Shown here: piece after piece, positions 54,082-64,000 of the stretch
Numbering within the stretch: the first letter of the stretch is position 1
Layout of the letters: the number at the start of each line of letters is the position of its first letter
DNA from: Muscardinus avellanarius
Taxonomy: Eukaryota > Chordata > Mammalia > Rodentia > Gliridae
Direction of reading: 5' to 3'
DNA: 64,000 bases
Assembly: GCA_963383645.1 (NCBI GenBank)
Contig: OY726567.1
Location: 64,387,234-64,451,233 of the forward strand
The notes under the pieces: generated by a model
Told to the model about the DNA's origin: nothing
The model's database searches: none
Seen by the model: the letters and a program-made list of their open reading frames with translations, nothing else
Program-made: the position numbers and the translations under genes

Positions 54082-54753
54082 TGTACCAGTATTGGGAATA
54101 ACCTAGGAAGATTTGGGAAAGCTCTGATTATTAATATATTTACAAAGAAAATAATTGGTATATTTCAAAATAGTTTGTGTCAAAATGGCGGCAGACATGG
54201 GTAAAGAAAGGACTTGGTTTCTGCCTAAAACAGGCAGCTATTCCAATGCAAATCAACCTAGCTCAAAGTAATTAACAAGCCAGTAGAGGAGAGCTAGGGC
54301 TTCCTCTCTCTAAAGACAGATCTACATGATGATCTAGGGAGGATGGGGCAGGGTTTGACCTTGCCCTTCATGAAAGGAGACACCTCACCACACCTTGCTA
54401 GGGTAGGTACCTTAACAGGGTTAAGAGGAGGTACCTTACAGGGACGTTCACTACATCAGAGTCACGCAAACAAGATGGAGGTCATGGGTATAAAAAGTCC
54501 GGTCCACGTGTAAGCCCTTTGGTGTACTCATTCGAGTCATCCCCTCATGCCATCTTGGCATGGGGCTGTATTTCTATTTTCTGTATTTCTATCTTTCTAA
54601 TAAACTCCTTTAAATCTTCAGCAATGGTCCAAGCGATGAATACTTATCCTTAGCCTAGGACAAGAATCCATGGTTTTTCTGTTTCTCTGTTTGTGTGGTG
54701 GGGGGGGATTACTTCTCCCCACACACACACCACACACTTTTCACCCCGCCACA
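54082..54753 (+). mobile_element. Solo LTR inserted in the unit B finger exon
   Basis: A 672-bp insertion starting TGTACCAGTATTGGG and ending CCCCGCCACA, bounded by 5-bp near-duplicates ATTTC/GTTTC. It has a TATA-like 'gtataaaaagtcc' at about 54,489 and an AATAAA at about 54,599, in LTR order U3-R-U5. Unit A reads ctcttttctgttgaa without interruption at about 20,641. No internal retroviral sequence remains, so it probably arose by LTR-LTR recombination. Confidence 0.85.
54489..54603 (+). promoter_or_regulatory. TATA box and polyadenylation signal of the solo LTR
   Basis: GTATAAAAAGTCC at about 54,489 and CTAATAAACTCC at about 54,597 lie about 110 bp apart, typical of an LTR promoter with its R region. 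The LTR is antisense to the zinc-finger exon, so it could drive antisense transcripts; this is inference. Confidence 0.6.
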
Positions 54754-55276
54754 GTTTCTGTTGAAAGATTTTCTAGTATTAGTTTCTTTCTGCTCCATAA
54801 ATTGTATGGATGTTTTAAACCTTTTGCCACATTTGCTGTAATTATAAGAATGCTCCTTAATGTTCACATTCTTATGTATAGTAATGGATGGAAATTGATC
54901 AATGATATTTTCATAGTTTCTCCTTTGCCATGGTTCTCTGAAGCATGGGTTCCCTGAAGTTTGTCAATATTTGACTCAAACTTAGCATTTTTTCATGATT
55001 TGCTGATTTGATAAGTTCTTTCTCCAATTACAGTCCCTGAATGATTATTTTGGAAATTGCCCTCATTAAAGACCTTTCTTGTTTCATTGTCAATGACAGT
55101 AATTTCATCATTCCTTATATTCTTATAGCTTGAATTCCACAATGAGGTGAGAGATGATTCTGAGTGTCTATTTAAATTTCATATATTATCATGAAGTGGA
55201 GCTAATTGTCAATGGAACAAAAATAATTTTTTGGTGAGTGATACCCTGTAATCTTCTGTATTAGGGTTTTTTCTAT

Positions 55277-55280
55277 TTAT

Positions 55281-55314
<34 letters not shown>

Positions 55315-55498
55315 GGTGGTACTGGGGTTCCTGGAAGCCCTTCTACCTCTGGGCTACACTCGCAGTCCTATTTTTACATTTTTATTTGAAAACAGGGTCT
55401 CCTAAGCCAGCATGCGCAGCTGGCTTCGAACCTGCGTGATCCTCCTGTCTCTGCCTCCCCAGCGCGGGGATTACAAGTGTTCGCTACCACACCCGGCT
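55277..55498 (-). repeat. Young antisense B1/ID SINE with (TTAG)n tail, in the finger exon
   Basis: The plus strand shows about nine TTAG units (55,277-55,312), then 'ggtggtactggggttcctgg' and the end 'accacacccggct'. The target word TTTTTTCTAT flanks it. Unit A is uninterrupted at about 21,155-21,170. Confidence 0.92.
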
Positions 55499-56070
55499 TT
55501 TTCTATATTTTTAATATCTTGTCTTATGAAAAGTTTGAATGACAGTTTAATTCAAGGCTATATTCAAAATAGTGTAAATGAATATTGACACCATGATCTG
55601 TATCACATGTCACATATTTAAAAAAATTTTCCAAGTAAAGCCATGGTTTAAAACCTGCCTTGAATAAACCTGTTGTAAAGAAATGCCCAGATTTGCAAAT
55701 GGAACTGGCATGAAGTGAATTTTGAGAGATGTTTGATATTCTTTATCTTTTTGTCCATTGTCATCATGGGTATAATTTGTACACTGGTTATGTTCAGCAT
55801 AGCATACTCTCTGTCCTCCCCAAGGGCTGGTGTTCACTTACATGTAAATACCCATGGCCATGGTCTCTATATCTTTCACTTTTTACTCTCTGAAATAAAT
55901 CTTGCTTTTTCTCCTCTGATAAATGTCTTTCAGTATACTGAAAAGACACACCTGAAAGAAAAAAAAATAAAAATAAGAATTTATCTTACATATTGCTTTC
56001 ACATAACACTTTTTACAAAGTATCATAAAATGCTGCTATACTGACAGCATTAAAAATTGCAGAATGTTGG

Positions 56071-56285
56071 GCATGGGAACCAAGCCTGGACTCTCAGTAC
56101 TTGGGAGACTGAAAAAGGAAGACTGGAGGTTCAAGGAAAGATTGGAGATTCGAATTTAGCCAAAACAACTTAGCAAAACCCAAGGCAATTTAGCAAAACA
56201 CCTATTTCAAAGGAAAAAATAAACAGGACTGTGGCTGTGTCAGAGGTTAAATGCCTCTAGGATTAATTTCTAGTATCTCATACAA
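56071..56285 (+). repeat. Diverged SINE in the intron
   Basis: Counterpart of 21,741-21,960. Confidence 0.6.
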
Positions 56286-57069
56286 CCAGTTTAGAGGACA
56301 GAATAGAAATCTTCAGTTCCTTCACTTTCCCTAACTAGACAAATATAAAAAATGTACACTAAACAAAGACCCATCCTAAAGACTGATTGCTGAGGCTCCA
56401 ACTAACTATATAATGCCTGTTAGACTTTAGTTTCTAAGGCTTGAGGCAAATCCCTAGATTATGCTAGGGGCTCTTTGAGCATTCATTTATTTTTGGATTG
56501 AAGATAAAACTTTATATTTTCTATGTATTTCTTGATATTTTCTAGCATATGTTTCTTAATGTCTTAATCTATTTAAGTAATATTCACAATAAATCACGCA
56601 GAATTTTGATGTTTTCATTACTTCCACTTATTTAAAATTTTTGAAGATTATAATATTGTGGTAACTACTGTAAAACACATATCCAAAAATTATTCCTACA
56701 ATTTAGCTGAGATATTTTTATAACATTTTCAAAATCTTCCAAATGCACAAAACCTTCAGCTTTTACTACCATTGTATCCTATTTATATATTATCAACAGT
56801 TGTACTTTTGACATCCTAAGAGAGATCTTTCTAGTATCATTATTTTCTAGACATTTTTATGCCTGTTTACATATATTGTCATAAGTTTCCTTCTTGAAAA
56901 CTGAATGCATAATACTATAGCTATATGGCGACTAAAATGTGTTTTGGTGTACATGTCTGCATCTCAGCAGTTATTCTTTCTTATTTGATAGACACTTAGG
57001 TTGACTACATAACTGTGAAGTTAATGTGGGATTTTTGGTAAGAATGGCATCAACTGTTAAGTGGCCATG
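56286..57069. other. Intron sequence, no gene seen
   Basis: Collinear with 21,961-22,749. Confidence 0.6.
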
Positions 57070-57260
57070 GTGACACATGGTTATAATCGCAATATTTTGG
57101 AGGATGAGACAGGAGGATCACAGATTCACAGACAACCTCCAAAAGTTCTGAAGTTCTCATTAACCTAGTGAGACCCTGTTTCAAAATAAAAATAAAATAG
57201 GGTTGGGGATGTAGCTCAGTTATAGAATATGCTTCACATCAATCCTCAGTACCACAAAAT
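57070..57260 (+). repeat. SINE, shared
   Basis: Counterpart of 22,750-22,940 with an ID-like 'gggttggggatgtagctcag' right half. Confidence 0.75.
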
Positions 57261-57636
57261 AAGAAAAAGAATTGAATCAACTGTTTATTAATGAACTTAT
57301 TTTGCCCACTACAATTTATGTTAGAAAAGGTTGAATTACTAATATCGTGCATATAAATTAAATCACTTGAGTTTGTTTCCTTTTCACTCTCAACTAAGTC
57401 TATATCTACTCCCTATATGTTCACTTGTGCATATCAGTTTCCCATCAGCAATACTTCCTTTGTCCTCTAATTATCCATTTTTATTCTACTGCTTTATTCA
57501 ATTGCATATATATTCAATATCTCATTAACTACTTGGCTTATTTTTATTAAATCCCAGTCACATTTTCTTTTAAAAGTATGTTGAAGATTATTAATATTAA
57601 TAACAACAATGTATGTTAAAATATTTTGCTTCTAAG
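57261..57636. other. Intron sequence, no gene seen
   Basis: Collinear with 22,941-23,295 in unit A. It ends at the CTAAG word that is duplicated at 62,098. Confidence 0.6.
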
Positions 57637-58571
57637 TTGCCACCTCTACTTCCTTTTCCTCGGCATCTGCGTGAAGATATTCCCACTCAAGAAATTGGCT
57701 AAGCTTAAAGAAAGCAGAGCCCCAAGGGAAAGTGTTTCTGGCCAAAGTACTCCTCCACCCTTAGATATTCTTTCATAACTATTATTCTTTTGGTAATGAT
57801 TCTTTTAACTTTCCACACGAATTGCTCCGGTGATGTAAGATCAAGACTGTGAGAGAAACTGAGTCCGTGGAAAATAAATTTTCTAGTAATTTGTCTAAGC
57901 CTCTAAACGCCCTCGGCTTTGCTCAAATGGTAATAAAATCTAGTCAGAATTCAGATGCTGTGGAAGCATTCCAGCTACAGCAATTACAAACGCAGAATTC
58001 CTCTCTATCTCTGACCTTCATTCTAATCATTAACCTATAGTAAAAGCCTTAAGAGTCAGCTGAAGTCATTAGCCCTAAAAACTTGCAAGGGAGACAACCG
58101 GTGCCTCTGTTTACCCCCTCTCCTTGTGATCGGCCTAGATACAGAGAAGATAAACTTTGTGTGTGACTTCAAAGCAGCCTAGTTGATGAGCAGCCAATAC
58201 TGCCCAATACAATAGAGCTGAAGGCTAGAAAATTCTTGACCTTTACACCCAATATGTGCACTGCCCAAGACAGGGAGGTGCCACATGGTTAAGAAATGAA
58301 TATGTCAGAACAAAGGACAGATATAATAAATGTGTAAGTGTGAAAGAAAGGAAATATGGTAAGAATAAGAAAGCATTTTTGTATGAAGAAGAGCTTATCC
58401 TAAGATTGTCCCAAATGGGAAAGAGAATCAGGGTAATCAGAAAAGAAAAGGAAGTTGCAGAGAGTTTATGATAGGAAAATGGATTATTAAAAGAGGAATA
58501 GGCTTCTAATAAGCCTATCATTTGAGGAAAAGTGCTCAGCAGCTAGAGAAGTACATCTGACAACTAAATCT

Positions 58572-58585
58572 AAAAACTTCATGTT
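58572..58585 (+). other. Target-site duplication of half-L1 copy 4, 5' side
   Basis: AAAAACTTCATGTT, repeated at 61,389-61,402. Confidence 0.93.
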
Positions 58586-59380
58586 GAGGACTTCCGGGAA
58601 GATGGCGACCGAGAAAAGCGGGGCTTAAGAGCCCCGCTAACAACCAATTTCCATTACCACAAAACCAGTACCTTTCATAGCCAGAAAACACCATCACCAG
58701 AAAAACAAAAAAACCACCAGGCTCCAGAGAGAAAGCGGACTGAGAACAGAGCTCAGGGCCACAGAGGAGACACACGCGCCCGAGGACGCGGCAGCAGCGC
58801 CATACTGCCGGCGGCAGCGGCGAACTCAACAGACTACTACAGCAAGCCGAGGTGAGCCGCTGCGGAACAGCCAGGCGGGATCTTTCGGCGCAGACAGCAT
58901 TTAAAGCTCCCAGTGGCTGAGCTCAGCACACGCTGCAGGGATTCAGAGTGGAAATCAAAACCAGAGAAGAAAAAATACGCCAGCTTCACGGCCGAGGTCG
59001 TGGCAGCGGAGCCATATTGCCACCGGCAGCGGCAGCAGCAGTGAATTCACCGAGTCCAGTACAGCTATATCTGCGTACTCAAGAACAGTGAGTCAAATTG
59101 CGGGCCACAGAGGAGAAATCCCAGTACTGTACCCCCTGGGACTTGACCCAGTGAGGGAGGGGTGGTGGCAGAGATATCACACCATAGGAGAACGTGCAAC
59201 CTGGCACCCCCCATAGTTTAAAGCAGCCTCTATCGACTCCCTGGGTCGGAGACTCTGTGATACAACCCAGTAAAGGAGTAGTGGGGTCTGAGATAATACA
59301 GACTCGAGATCCAGAGCACCTTAAGTGAAGCCATAGTGACCCAAGGGAAGAACCCAGAGAAGGCACAAACCTCCGAAATC

Positions 59381-60298
59381 ATGGGAAAGAGGAATAACAC
59401 TGGAGTAATGAATGCGCACAACCCCACAACATCAGAACCCGATAAAACAGAAAATCAGAGATTTCTAGAAGATCAAATCAGGAAAATAACTGTAGAAATA
59501 ATAGAGGTGCTTCGAAAAGAACTCAGAGAGAGCCAAAAAGAGATAAAGGATGCAATTAATGAAGTAAAGGCCTCAATTCAAAGCACAAACAACCGATTAG
59601 ACCACATGGAGAACAGAATCTCGCTCTTAGAAGATGAGCAATCCAAAAATGAACGCATAGTTTCTAATCTAGAAAAAAATATCCGACAGCAGGAATCTGA
59701 CATTGAAGAAATATGGGCCCATCTTAAGAGAGCTAACCTAAGAATAATTGGAATAGAGGAGGGAAAAGAAAGTGATACCAAAGGGATCAACAATCTCTTC
59801 AAGGAAGTAATAGCAGAAAATTTTCCAAATATAGAGCAAGAGGTTGATACACAGATCCAGGAAACTTATAGAACTCCCTTTAGACAGGATCAGAGAAGAG
59901 GATCCCCATGCCACATAATTGTCAAAATGACCAATGTGGAAGCCAAGCAGAGAATCTTAAAGGCAACAAAAACAAAGGGCCAAGTGACATTCAGAGGCAA
60001 ACCAATTAGAATCACTCCAGACTTCCCAAACCAAGTCATGAGAGCCAGAAGGGCTTGGAGTAACATATTCCAAACTCTGAAAGAAAACAACTTCCAGCCA
60101 AAAATTTCCTACCCAGCAAAACTTTCTATCAAATTAGATGGAGAAATAAGAAGCTTCCATGACAAACAGAAACTGAAGGAATTTTTGTCTTCAAAACCAG
60201 CACTAGAGAAAATACTCAAAGAGATTAACTACAAAGAAGAAATAGGTAACACTCACCAGAACCAGAGAAACAAGAGTTTCCATCCAACATACAACTAA
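59381..60298 (+). CDS. ORF1 protein of half-L1 copy 4, intact
   Basis: A 305-residue frame from ATG (GTG at 59,336 would give 320). It is closest to copy 3, differing at about nine residues, among them SNLEKN for SNLGKN, ESDTKG for ESETKG, QIQETY for QVQETY, QDQRRG for QDRRRG and FLSSKP for FMSSKP. Several changes are CpG-to-TpG type losses (arginine to glutamine or cysteine), as expected from methylation decay. Coiled coil, RRM-like and C-terminal domains are complete. Confidence 0.93.
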   Translation: MGKRNNTGVMNAHNPTTSEPDKTENQRFLEDQIRKITVEIIEVLRKELRESQKEIKDAINEVKASIQSTNNRLDHMENRISLLEDEQSKNERIVSNLEKNIRQQESDIEEIWAHLKRANLRIIGIEEGKESDTKGINNLFKEVIAENFPNIEQEVDTQIQETYRTPFRQDQRRGSPCHIIVKMTNVEAKQRILKATKTKGQVTFRGKPIRITPDFPNQVMRARRAWSNIFQTLKENNFQPKISYPAKLSIKLDGEIRSFHDKQKLKEFLSSKPALEKILKEINYKEEIGNTHQNQRNKSFHPTYN

Positions 60299-60529
60299 GA
60301 TTGGTTATTTGTGGAGATTCATTATTTATGTTAGTCTTTTACCTATCTCTAAATTGTATTGTTTGCCTTTATTGTTATTAATTTTTAGGATTTCTAGTTG
60401 GAATATTAATATACCTTCAGATATAGCATTTGGAAATATTTTATCCAATTCTTTTAGTAACTTTTAACTCTGTTTACACTGTCTTTGGATAACAATATTT
60501 TCTTTTATTTTTTAGGGAGTTTGTATATT

Positions 60530-60995
60530 CTTCTGTTGCCTGTGCCATTGAAATCATATCCAAGAAATCACTGCCAATTTCAATGTTGTGAGGTTTTATG
60601 ACCCAGATTTTCTTCTAAAAGTTTATAGTCTTAAGATTTATATTTAGGTCTTTTATCTATTTTGAGTTAATACTTGTATGTGGGATTAGGTAAGGGTCCA
60701 ATTTTATTCTTTTCCACGTAATTATTATTTTTCAACAATATTTAGTTAAAAGATTATTATTTCCACCAACAAATGTTCGTGGAAACCTTGTCAAAAATAA
60801 CTTGACAATATAGGGAAGAATTTAGCTCTAGGCTTGTATTTAACTCCAATGGTCTATATATCTGCCTTTAGAACAGTACTATACTGTTTCAATTATTGTA
60901 GCTTTATAGGGTTTGAAATCAGAAAATATATATCTGCTAGCTTTGTTCTTTTTCAAGATCGTTTTGGGTATCTAGAATTCATATTCCATATTAGG
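60530..60995 (-). other. Reversed L1 ORF2 fragment in half-L1 copy 4
   Basis: Same antisense module as in the other three copies, and non-coding. Confidence 0.88.
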
Positions 60996-61388
60996 ATAGA
61001 TTTTTTTCTGAAAAATAAATATATAAATATATGATAGTTTCACCTAAAAAAACAGAAAAAAATATGCTCTGGTAAGAAAGAAAGCAAAAAGAAATATTGA
61101 AATGTTATCTTTAAATCATCAAAAGCTTGGTATCAGACAAATGAAACTGTTATGTGAGATTATCATTTTTAATTTTGGATAAATTGCTATAATACTAGAT
61201 GTCAACCACTAAGCCAAGCATGGGAAGGAGGGATGGGGAGAGAATGGGGTGGGGATCCGGTGGGGGCTGACTGGGCGATGTGTGCATGTATGTCTACAAA
61301 AGTTTGTATCCCACTATGATGTATGAATACAGTGCACCAATAAAATAAAATTAAAAATAAATAAAAATAAATAAAAATAAATAAAAAT

Positions 61389-61402
61389 AAAAACTTCATG
61401 TT
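61389..61402 (+). other. Target-site duplication of half-L1 copy 4, 3' side
   Basis: AAAAACTTCATGTT following the A-rich tail. Confidence 0.93.
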
Positions 61403-61925
61403 ACTTTTTGGTGTTTATCTGCTAAACTGTGTTGTGAGCTTGTTTAAGCTTTCAGACTTTGGATGGCAATGCAGACAAAACCCGGGAGACCTCCATTGCA
61501 GCCCCTTGGATCGCCATATGTCCCCATGCCAGCCATATGGACTAAGCCCTAGAAACGGAAAATTCTGAAAAGAGTTAAAGGAGATTCCATGAGAGGCCGT
61601 ATTCTCCAAGCCCTGGGCGTGCCTGTACCTTCTGGAATTTGCCCTTTGGAGCCGCCTGTCTGCAAGGGCAGGGGGCTCAATGTCAGGAGGCTGGATTTGG
61701 TCACAAGATCCAGAGCTAAGCTTGAATGCTGGACTAGTGTCTTTTTACTTTGTTTACATGTCCTTCACTACTGTTTTCTGGTGATTACATTTCTCTTTTT
61801 TTTTTTTTTTTTTTACTATTAATCTCACTGGTGAAGGATATAAATTTTCCTGGGTTCTTGTAATAAAGTGTCAATTTCACAAGAGACATTTGTCCATGTC
61901 AGATTTTTTCCCGGAATCTCCACTT

Positions 61926-61946
61926 TTAGCGCCGTGAACAGGAACT
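61926..61946 (+). promoter_or_regulatory. Primer-binding-site-like sequence
   Basis: AGCGCCGTGAACAGGAAC resembles the lysine-tRNA primer-binding site of class II retroviruses and lies about 65 bp after an AATAAA. It is imperfect, so the match is suggestive only. Confidence 0.5.
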
Positions 61947-62354
61947 TAAAAAAGTTTATTTCATAAAAAGGGAAAAAATCGCTGCAGATAAGTGGCTGCA
62001 GAACTGCAACCGAAACCTTTGCCCACCTTTCTGAGAAACTCGGTCCCAAACGGACTCAGTGCCCATATTCAGTGCCCGGTTGAGCCAGTCTGTCGCACTA
62101 AGTGTCCAGTGTTCTTTCTTCTCCCACTACAGGTACTATACAAATTCAATATGGTCCTGCTTACTGTGTTGAACATTCTAGTTACATAAATTGGATACTG
62201 TGAGGATAATCTATAATTTTGTCCCAATTATTTTTCTCATAAAGCATTATAAACAGATGAACAGAGAAATCTCATACAGAAATAAAATAGAAAAACCAAA
62301 ATAGACATTCAATTTTAAGCACCCTGAAAACATGAGAAAAAAGACCAATAAGCC

Positions 62355-62416
62355 AGGAGGGATGGCACGCACTTCTAATCCCATTACTAGGAAGGCTGAG
62401 ACAGAGGATTCGGTTT

Positions 62417-62460
<44 letters not shown>

Positions 62461-62515
62461 GGGAGGCCCTTTTAAATTCAGTGAGACCCTGTTTAAAAAT
62501 AATGAATAGGGATAG
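62355..62515 (+). repeat. SINE fragment with (CA)n expansion, shared
   Basis: Counterpart of 23,555-23,700. The CA run is at about 62,422-62,456. Confidence 0.75.
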
Positions 62516-64000
62516 GGGAAGATGGAGACCAAGTAAAACAGCTTCTACGAGTACTGCTGACAATCTCCATAACATCAAAAATAACACCGTACAGAGACAG
62601 AAAATACTATTAATAGAGAAATAAAAGCTATAAATAGAAGAGACAAAAAATATCTAGAACAAGTGGAGAAGCAGAAAAAAATGGTCTGCCGCGGCACCGT
62701 CTGCCACACCAACACCATCTTGCCTCATAGAACCAGACTCCAGGGAGGAAAAGCAAAGGAATTGAAGTTACCAGTTGCAGTGCAGTCAGATGTAAACAAG
62801 CATTTCTTTCATTGAGAACATGAGCTAAAATTTTCAGCCGCCAAGCCCATCACAGTCTTCATGGATTCAGAGCAGAGCTCAAAACCAGACGGAGATATGC
62901 CAGCCTCATGGCCGATGGCGTGGCAGTGATGTCATATTGCCCCAGAAGTGGGGAGTTCACTGCACCCAAGAAAGCTCCAGCCCAGCACCACTACAACCGT
63001 AAGTGAAATTGTGGCCCCTATAGGAGAAATCCCAGCATTGTACCCTCAGGGACTCAACCAGCTCTGATAACTCCCTGTGTCTGAGAATTAGCAATTCAAC
63101 TCAGTACAGAAGTAGGGTAGCAGATATTATTACACCCTACTTGCATTTCCTTGAAGGAAATCCCCCAGCACGATGCCCTCAGAGTCTGGCGCAGCTGCGA
63201 CTAACTTATTGGGTCTGAGACTTTGTGATACAATTCAGGGAAAGAACAGTGGTGGCAGAGATTACTACACCCCCTAGAGATCCAGAGCACAAAAAGTGAA
63301 GTCGTGGTGAACTGGAGAAGAACCCAGAAAATGTAGGAATGGGATCTGCTGTTGATCATATCAAAAGCTCAGACAGATTCATGCTCAGATCTGTGGAAAG
63401 TGTGGGGGGAATCTTATGCTTAATTTTAAACCCAATGAGTAGGATTTCTGGGGACACCACAGACATCCCAATTGTAGAAAACAGGGAGATGTCAGACTAG
63501 CCCAGCACTAGCTGTGTAGAACTGAGACTCCTACATTGAGTTTGGTCTCAGAGGCATACGCTACCAACAGAGGCAAGGAGAGACCTCGACTCCAATATGT
63601 GCAAAGTGTGGAGGGTGAGCTTCACTCAATATTAAATCCAACCCTATTGATATCGACCATCTGCATAGACTGAGAAGAATCAGAGAACCAGATTCACAGA
63701 GGAAAAGTTGCTGGTAGCACTCAGTATCTACACAGAGATAAACCGCTGAACTTACTTGTAGATTCGAATCAATTTGTTGTTGGGATTGTTTGGGTTTTTG
63801 TGGGGATTTTGTGTGTGTATATCTGATTGTTTTTTTGGTTTTTTTCTTTTTTTGGAGGGGATTTATGGGCTTAATTTTGTGTTCTGTTTTGTTTTTATGA
63901 TTTTTGTTTTGCTTTGTTTGTTTTTGTTGTTTTTTAACCCTTCAAGCATTACTCTCCCATGCTACTTCCCTTGTACAAATCTACTCTATCCTCTATATCC
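62516..64000 (+). mobile_element. Old ORF1-less L1-type element, 5' part (unit B)
   Basis: Counterpart of 23,715-25,240: an L1-type 5' region with 'cagcctcatggccgatggcg', then non-ORF1 sequence running off the window. The same lack of ORF1 in both units shows that the structure predates the duplication. Confidence 0.8.

Larger units (their letters stand above)
52721..55951 (-). pseudogene. Finger exon of a KRAB zinc-finger gene (unit B), interrupted
   Basis: Same exon as 19,213-21,624, with the acceptor at 55,952. Lesions: an 11-nt deletion relative to unit A near 55,820 that shifts the linker frame, a SINE insertion at 55,277-55,498 and a solo LTR at 54,082-54,753. The frame is then open from the LTR junction (54,081) to the stop at 52,721. 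Upstream exons of this gene lie right of the window. The linker lesions exclude a normal KRAB-finger protein, but the array itself is free of frame errors. Confidence 0.88.
58586..61388 (+). mobile_element. Half-L1 element copy 4 (ORF1-only), nested in the LTR-like insertion
   Basis: Complete, about 2.8 kb: GAGGACTTCCGGGAAGATGG start, CpG-rich 5' region, ORF1 (59,381-60,298), reversed ORF2 module (60,530-60,995), L1-type 3' terminus (61,197-61,345) and a tail of AAAAATAAAT units. Exact 14-bp target duplications flank it. It inserted into the LTR-like block and is therefore younger than that block. Confidence 0.96.
57637..62097 (+). mobile_element. LTR/ERV-like insertion specific to unit B, hosting a half-L1
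   Basis: A block of 4.46 kb flanked by CTAAG (57,632-57,636 and 62,098-62,102) and absent from unit A near 23,295. Removing the nested half-L1 (58,586-61,388) and one copy of its target repeat leaves about 1.65 kb. Near the right end are AATAAAGTGTCAATTTC (about 61,862) and AGCGCCGTGAACAGGAAC (about 61,928), which resembles a lysine-tRNA primer-binding site. The exact LTR limits are not clear, and no intact gag, pol or env was found. An ERV/LTR origin is the best explanation rather than proven. Confidence 0.6.

Noticed and set aside
54670..54957. A 95-codon frame crossing the LTR end
   Set aside because: It spans the LTR junction and antisense finger-linker sequence; no coding support.
58256..58471. 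A 71-codon basic open frame in the LTR-like block
   Set aside because: No recognisable domain, poor start context and no partner copy; treated as chance.

Overview
The window looks like nuclear DNA from a placental mammal, most likely a rodent outside the mouse/rat group. The grounds are dozens of B1/ID-type SINEs (several with an ID-like right half), L1 elements, class II-like endogenous retroviral remnants, a KRAB zinc-finger gene cluster with consensus splice signals, and intronless copies of mammalian mRNAs. The species cannot be fixed from the sequence alone.

Layout. The window is two tandem paralogous units. Unit A (1 to about 25,240) aligns collinearly with unit B (about 29,341 to 64,000); 1 pairs with about 29,341 and 25,240 with 64,000. 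Each unit carries minus-strand exons of a KRAB zinc-finger gene: a first coding exon ending M-A-A-S-E plus a splice donor (6,006-5,992 in A; 38,283-38,269 in B), a 127-bp KRAB-A exon (1,479-1,353; 30,826-30,700) and a finger exon (21,624-19,213; 55,951-52,721). Read on the minus strand, one gene therefore runs from exon 1 and KRAB-A in unit B to the finger exon in unit A. The first gene continues off the left edge and the third enters from the right edge. Both finger exons are damaged in the linker, but both keep long open finger arrays.

The insertions that differ between units give a clear history, because the other unit often preserves the empty site. Unit A alone carries a full-length, intact beta-actin retrocopy (11,512-13,338), an L1 whose ORF2 runs in frame into what appears to be the 3' end of ICA1L (7,500-11,230), and one copy of a compact ORF1-only L1 derivative (14,657-17,433). 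Unit B alone carries an intact SPCS1 retrocopy (39,240-39,950), a decayed retroviral pol-env segment (about 43,080-46,060), a solo LTR inside the finger exon (54,082-54,753), another LTR/ERV-like insertion (57,637-62,097), several young SINEs and three more copies of the ORF1-only element.

The most notable system is that ORF1-only element. Four near-identical copies of about 2.8 kb lie within 64 kb. Each has a CpG-rich L1-type 5' region with a YY1-like start, an open ORF1, no sense ORF2, a conserved reverse-oriented fragment of an older L1 ORF2, and the same 3' terminus as a conventional L1 fragment in the window. Three have clear target-site duplications and one has a 10-bp duplication. It behaves like a young 'half-L1' family mobilised in trans. 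A separate, older L1-type element (23,715-28,760 and 62,510-64,000) has a related 5' region but no ORF1.
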